Assembly: GCF_030936135.1 (NCBI RefSeq)
Contig: NC_082619.1
Span: 6,203,208 to 6,267,207 of the forward strand
Length of the DNA: 64,000 bases
From: Gavia stellata
Lineage: Eukaryota > Chordata > Aves > Gaviiformes > Gaviidae
Direction: 5' to 3'
Position numbers and translations under genes: made by a program. The notes under the pieces are model-generated. The model searched no databases and was not told the origin of the DNA. It worked only from the letters and a program-made list of their open reading frames with translations. This document shows positions 61,385-64,000 of the stretch, in pieces; position 1 is the stretch's first letter; each line of letters begins with the position of its first letter.

Positions 61385-62345
61385 GCAGTTTGCACGGTCT
61401 TGGGCCCGGGGGGTGCATGCACGGAGCACCCTGTGCTTAGGAGAGAGGGGGTGCACGGTGTGCACGGTCCTGGGGCCCGGGGGTGCATGCACTGGAGCAC
61501 CCCATGTTCGGTGAAAGGGGTGCATGGTGTGCATGGGCCTGGGCCCAGGGGGGTGCATGCACCGGAGCACCCCGTGTTCGGTGAAAGGGGTGCATGGTGT
61601 GCACGGGCCTGGGCCCAGGGGAGTGCATGCACCGGAGCACCCCGTGTTCGGTGAAAGAGGTGCATGGTGTGCTCTGGCCTGGGCCCAGGGGGGTGCATGC
61701 ATGGGAGCACCCGTGCTTGGGGCGGGGAGGATGCATGGGGTGCATGTTCCTGGGTCCCGGGGGTGCGTGCACCAGGTCACCCCGTGCTTACGGGTGGCTG
61801 GGGTGGGTAACACACAGTCCGGGGCCTGGGGGGTGCACGCACCAGAGCACCCCGTGTTTTGGGGGGGGCGTGTAGGATGCGTGCTGTGCACTGCCCTGGG
61901 CCAAGGGGTGCATGCGATGTGCTCGGTGGGGGGCTGTGCACACTATGCACGGTCCGGGCCCAGGGGGGTGCATGCACCGGAGCACCCCGTGTTCGGTGAA
62001 AGGGGTGCACGGTGTGCACGGGCCTGGGCCCAGGGGGGTGCATGCACCGGAGCACCCGTGCTTGGGGCGGGGAGGATGCATGGGGTGCAGGGTCCTGGCC
62101 CCGGGGCTGCATGCATGGGAGCACCGGGGGGGGGTGGTTGGGATGCACGGGGTGCACGGTCCTGGCCCCGGGGGTGCATGCACCGGAGCACCCCGTGTTC
62201 GGTGAAAGGGGTGCACGGTGTGCACGGGCCTGGGCCCGGGGGGGGGGGGCATGCACCGGAGCACCCGTGCTTGGGTGGAGGGATGCAAGGACCTGAGCAT
62301 CCCGGTCCCCGGGGGATGCACGCACCGGAGCATCGCGGTCCCTGG
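61385..62345. repeat. 70-bp minisatellite, about 14 units
   Basis: Tandem units of 69-70 bp, perfect at 70 bp between 61505, 61575 and 61645 (each starting TGTTCGGTGAAA). Typical unit words in order: TGTTCGGTGAAAGGGGTGCA, TGGTGTGCACGGGCCTGGGC, CCAGGGGGGTGCATGCACC and GGAGCACCCCG. Counting the GTGCATGCAC-like core gives 14 units, the central ones most alike and the edge ones more degenerate. The plus strand is G-rich. It ends about 110 bp before an NRF1-like site in the next CpG island. Confidence 0.96.
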
Positions 62346-62454
62346 GGACCTATGGGCCGGGAAGGGGTGTGGGACCGCGCACACACCGGAACGCCCCGTC
62401 CCCGCCGCTGCCCGCCGCGGGGTGCCCGTCCCGGCCGGTCCCGCCGCTCCGCAC

Positions 62455-62465
62455 TGCGCATGCGC
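62455..62465. promoter_or_regulatory. NRF1-type site TGCGCATGCGC
   Basis: Matches the palindromic NRF1 consensus exactly. Such sites usually lie close to the transcription start of CpG-island promoters. Confidence 0.65.
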
Positions 62466-62656
62466 TTCCCCCCCACCACCGCGCCGCCGCCGCGGCCCCG
62501 CCCCCGCCGCGGTGCACTGTGGGACACAAACAAAGTGCCCGGCCGGGCGGCGCGGCGCGCGGGAGCTCGGACCGCCGGGAACCCCCCCCGCGCCCCCCCC
62601 TCCTCGGCCCCTCCCCGCCCCTCGAGCCGGCCAGCGCGCGCCCCGCCGCGTGCACG

Positions 62657-62676
62657 CCCCCCCCCCCCCCCCCCCC
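62657..62676. repeat. C20 homopolymer
   Basis: Twenty C in a row within the putative first exon or promoter. It is likely unstable in length and error-prone, and is a G-quadruplex/i-motif candidate. Confidence 0.85.
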
Positions 62677-62794
62677 GCACTCCTCTTGCGGGGGGGTTCG
62701 CGCGCGGCCCCCCCCCCTCCGCGCGCCGCCTGAGGGGGAGGCGGCGGCGGCCTCTTCCTCCTCCTCCTCCTCCGCCGCCTCCCGGTCCGCCGTC

Positions 62795-62830
62795 ATGGCC
62801 CAGGCAGGGCCCCGGCGCGGCCTCAGATAG
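62795..62830 (+). promoter_or_regulatory. Upstream ORF in the putative ZBTB44 leader
   Basis: ATG in the context CCGTCATGG opens MAQAGPRRGLR and stops with TAG at 62828-62830. It is complete inside exon 1, so it would be a true uORF if the main start is in exon 2. The context GTCATGGCC also resembles half a YY1 site. Confidence 0.45.
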
Positions 62831-62881
62831 GGGGCTCGGCCTCCCGCGCACGCCGGGCCCAGCCGGCCCCACCGACCGCAG

Positions 62882-64000
62882 GTAACCGGGGAGCGCGGCC
62901 GGGCTGAGGCGGCGGGAGGGGGGGCGTTGGAGGCGGGGAGGGGGGGGTGTGGGGTGACGCGGCGGCCGTCGGGGCCGTTGGTTCCCCTCAGGGGCGGGGG
63001 ACGGCGCCCCTGCGCGCGCAGGCGGGCGCCCACCCGGGGGAGGGCTTTGACTGCTGCACCCCGCGGGTCCGTCCCCCTTTCTCCCCCACCCCGCCACCGC
63101 CGCTCCGTGCACGCGTGTTTCCCGTGGCGGGGGGGCAGGTCTGGCGTGACCGGTGTCTCCGGGGCTGCCCGGCTGCGGCTCGCCCCCCGGGGGGGGAGGG
63201 CACTGCGCGGTGCACGCCGCGCGTGCACGTGTGTCCCCTTCCTACGAGGGGCCGTGTCACTCCCGCGCCTCCCGGGCGGGTTCCCGGGGGGGGTGTGTGG
63301 TGTTTTATCCCCCTCCGGGCAGCCCCGGGGGGGGTCGTGCTGCCCGTTGTGCGCGGTGTTTAGGCGCATCCCGAGGGAGCCGCGTTGCCTGTTGAAGCCC
63401 GTGGGTGCACTCGGCTGCCTGGGCACACGCAAACATGTAGTTTTGGGAAGGGGGGGGGGAGAGTTGTGTTGTCTCCTGTATCCCAGCGGGATACCTGCTG
63501 CCTCCCTTTTCCACTGCAGGCTGATGGGAGGAAAAGAGGGATTCCCACTAGCTGTTAGGCAAAGCTTGCTGTCCCTTTGTTGTTGTTTTTTTCCCTACAA
63601 CACCCCCTTCTGCATATTCTTCGCTGCCCATCTGCCGGGATCTACTGTGCTGCCTCTGCTTGCACCCATGTCCACGCACGTAGTGCTCATCTGCCAAGAT
63701 CTGTTGCATGGTTCTCTGCTCTCCTTCCGTGTAGTCGGGGTTATTTTCCTATGTACAAAGATAAACATTGGGAGACGCTGGGGCAGGTATAGTCTGCTTC
63801 TTGTTTGCCAAGAACCTATTGCGTCCTTTCATACACACAGGGCAAGGGTACCACTGCCTTCCAAAATCTGCTGTACTTCTTTCCACACACAGGTGTGCTG
63901 GGGAGTGCCTCCGTGCTTGACCACCACAGCTTGTTAAATACGCACACCCCAGGAGGCTTCTTCCTGTCTACGAAAAGCTGCTAGGTTTTTTTACCACCCA
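62882..64000 (+). other. Start of intron 1 of the ZBTB44-like gene
   Basis: CpG-rich for the first 450 bp, then ordinary sequence to the window end. No second exon, BTB or zinc-finger coding segment is seen before the edge. Confidence 0.5.

Larger units (their letters stand above)
62500..62881 (+). other. ZBTB44: Putative non-coding first exon (ZBTB44-like)
   Basis: The start is approximate. The end is set by a good donor, CCGCAG|GTAACC, with GT at 62882-62883. The exon has no long coding frame. It carries a CTCCTCCTCCTCC pyrimidine repeat and an 11-codon upstream ORF. A non-coding first exon is what I would expect for ZBTB44, a BTB zinc-finger transcription factor whose coding exons would lie beyond the window. 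Confidence 0.5.
62380..63320. promoter_or_regulatory. ZBTB44: CpG island promoter, probably ZBTB44
   Basis: Very dense CpG with a palindromic NRF1-type site, no TATA box and long C runs: a housekeeping-type promoter. By the recalled human order the gene next to the 3' end of ADAMTS8, in the same direction, is ZBTB44. That name rests on synteny and not on coding sequence. Confidence 0.65.

Noticed and set aside
61352..63112. Long minus-strand open frames (179-389 codons) and a 453-codon plus-strand frame over the minisatellite
   Set aside because: The 70-bp unit has few stops on either strand and is not a multiple of three, so it opens several frames at once. The repeated MHPPGPR-type peptides are repeat artefacts.
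1..64000. CRISPR arrays, operons, bacterial or phage elements
   Set aside because: None seen. The repeats are tandem without spacers and the genes are spliced vertebrate genes.

Overview
The window is vertebrate nuclear DNA, almost certainly from a bird. It has intron-split genes with GT-AG borders, CpG-island promoters, CR1 LINE copies ending in the ATTCTGTGA-type tail typical of birds, and the high GC and minisatellite content seen on avian microchromosomes. I cannot name the species.

Two complete genes are present, a head-to-head pair of secreted ADAMTS metalloproteases. ADAMTS15 is on the minus strand (8 coding exons, 28694 down to 18788, 940 aa). ADAMTS8 is on the plus strand (9 coding exons, 38288 to 52625, 901 aa). 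Every exon joins in frame and both reading frames close exactly. Both proteins have signal peptide, prodomain with RAKR furin site, reprolysin-type catalytic domain, disintegrin-like domain, central TSP1 repeat, Cys-rich domain, spacer and two C-terminal TSP1 repeats. Their start codons are 9.6 kb apart, and each has a TATA-like box about 30 nt before the inferred transcription start. Both enzymes cleave extracellular matrix such as hyalectan proteoglycans.

Layout. 1-16.4 kb: intergenic, with a CR1 tail (2.8 kb), an old repeat fragment (14.2 kb) and an orphan CpG-rich block (13.1-13.6 kb). 16.4-28.9 kb: ADAMTS15. 28.9-38.2 kb: shared upstream region. 38.2-55.5 kb: ADAMTS8, including a 7.9 kb first intron and a 2.9 kb 3'UTR. 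55.5-61.4 kb: intergenic with a degraded LINE fragment and a 1.1 kb CR1. 61.4-62.35 kb: a 70-bp minisatellite of about 14 units. 62.38-63.3 kb: a CpG island with a non-coding first exon on the plus strand. Recalled human order (ADAMTS15, ADAMTS8, then ZBTB44 in the same direction as ADAMTS8) makes this exon most likely the start of ZBTB44.

Most notable points: (1) a 21-bp tandem duplication of the 5' splice site of ADAMTS8 exon 3, placed so that use of the second site would insert 7 residues into the HExxH zinc motif; (2) a third TSP1 repeat at the ADAMTS8 C-terminus, where the human protein, as I recall it, stops right after the second; (3) the 70-bp minisatellite against the ZBTB44-like promoter; (4) an intron in the ADAMTS8 catalytic domain that ADAMTS15 lacks. 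I saw no wholly new system; this is a well-known locus with unusual local details.
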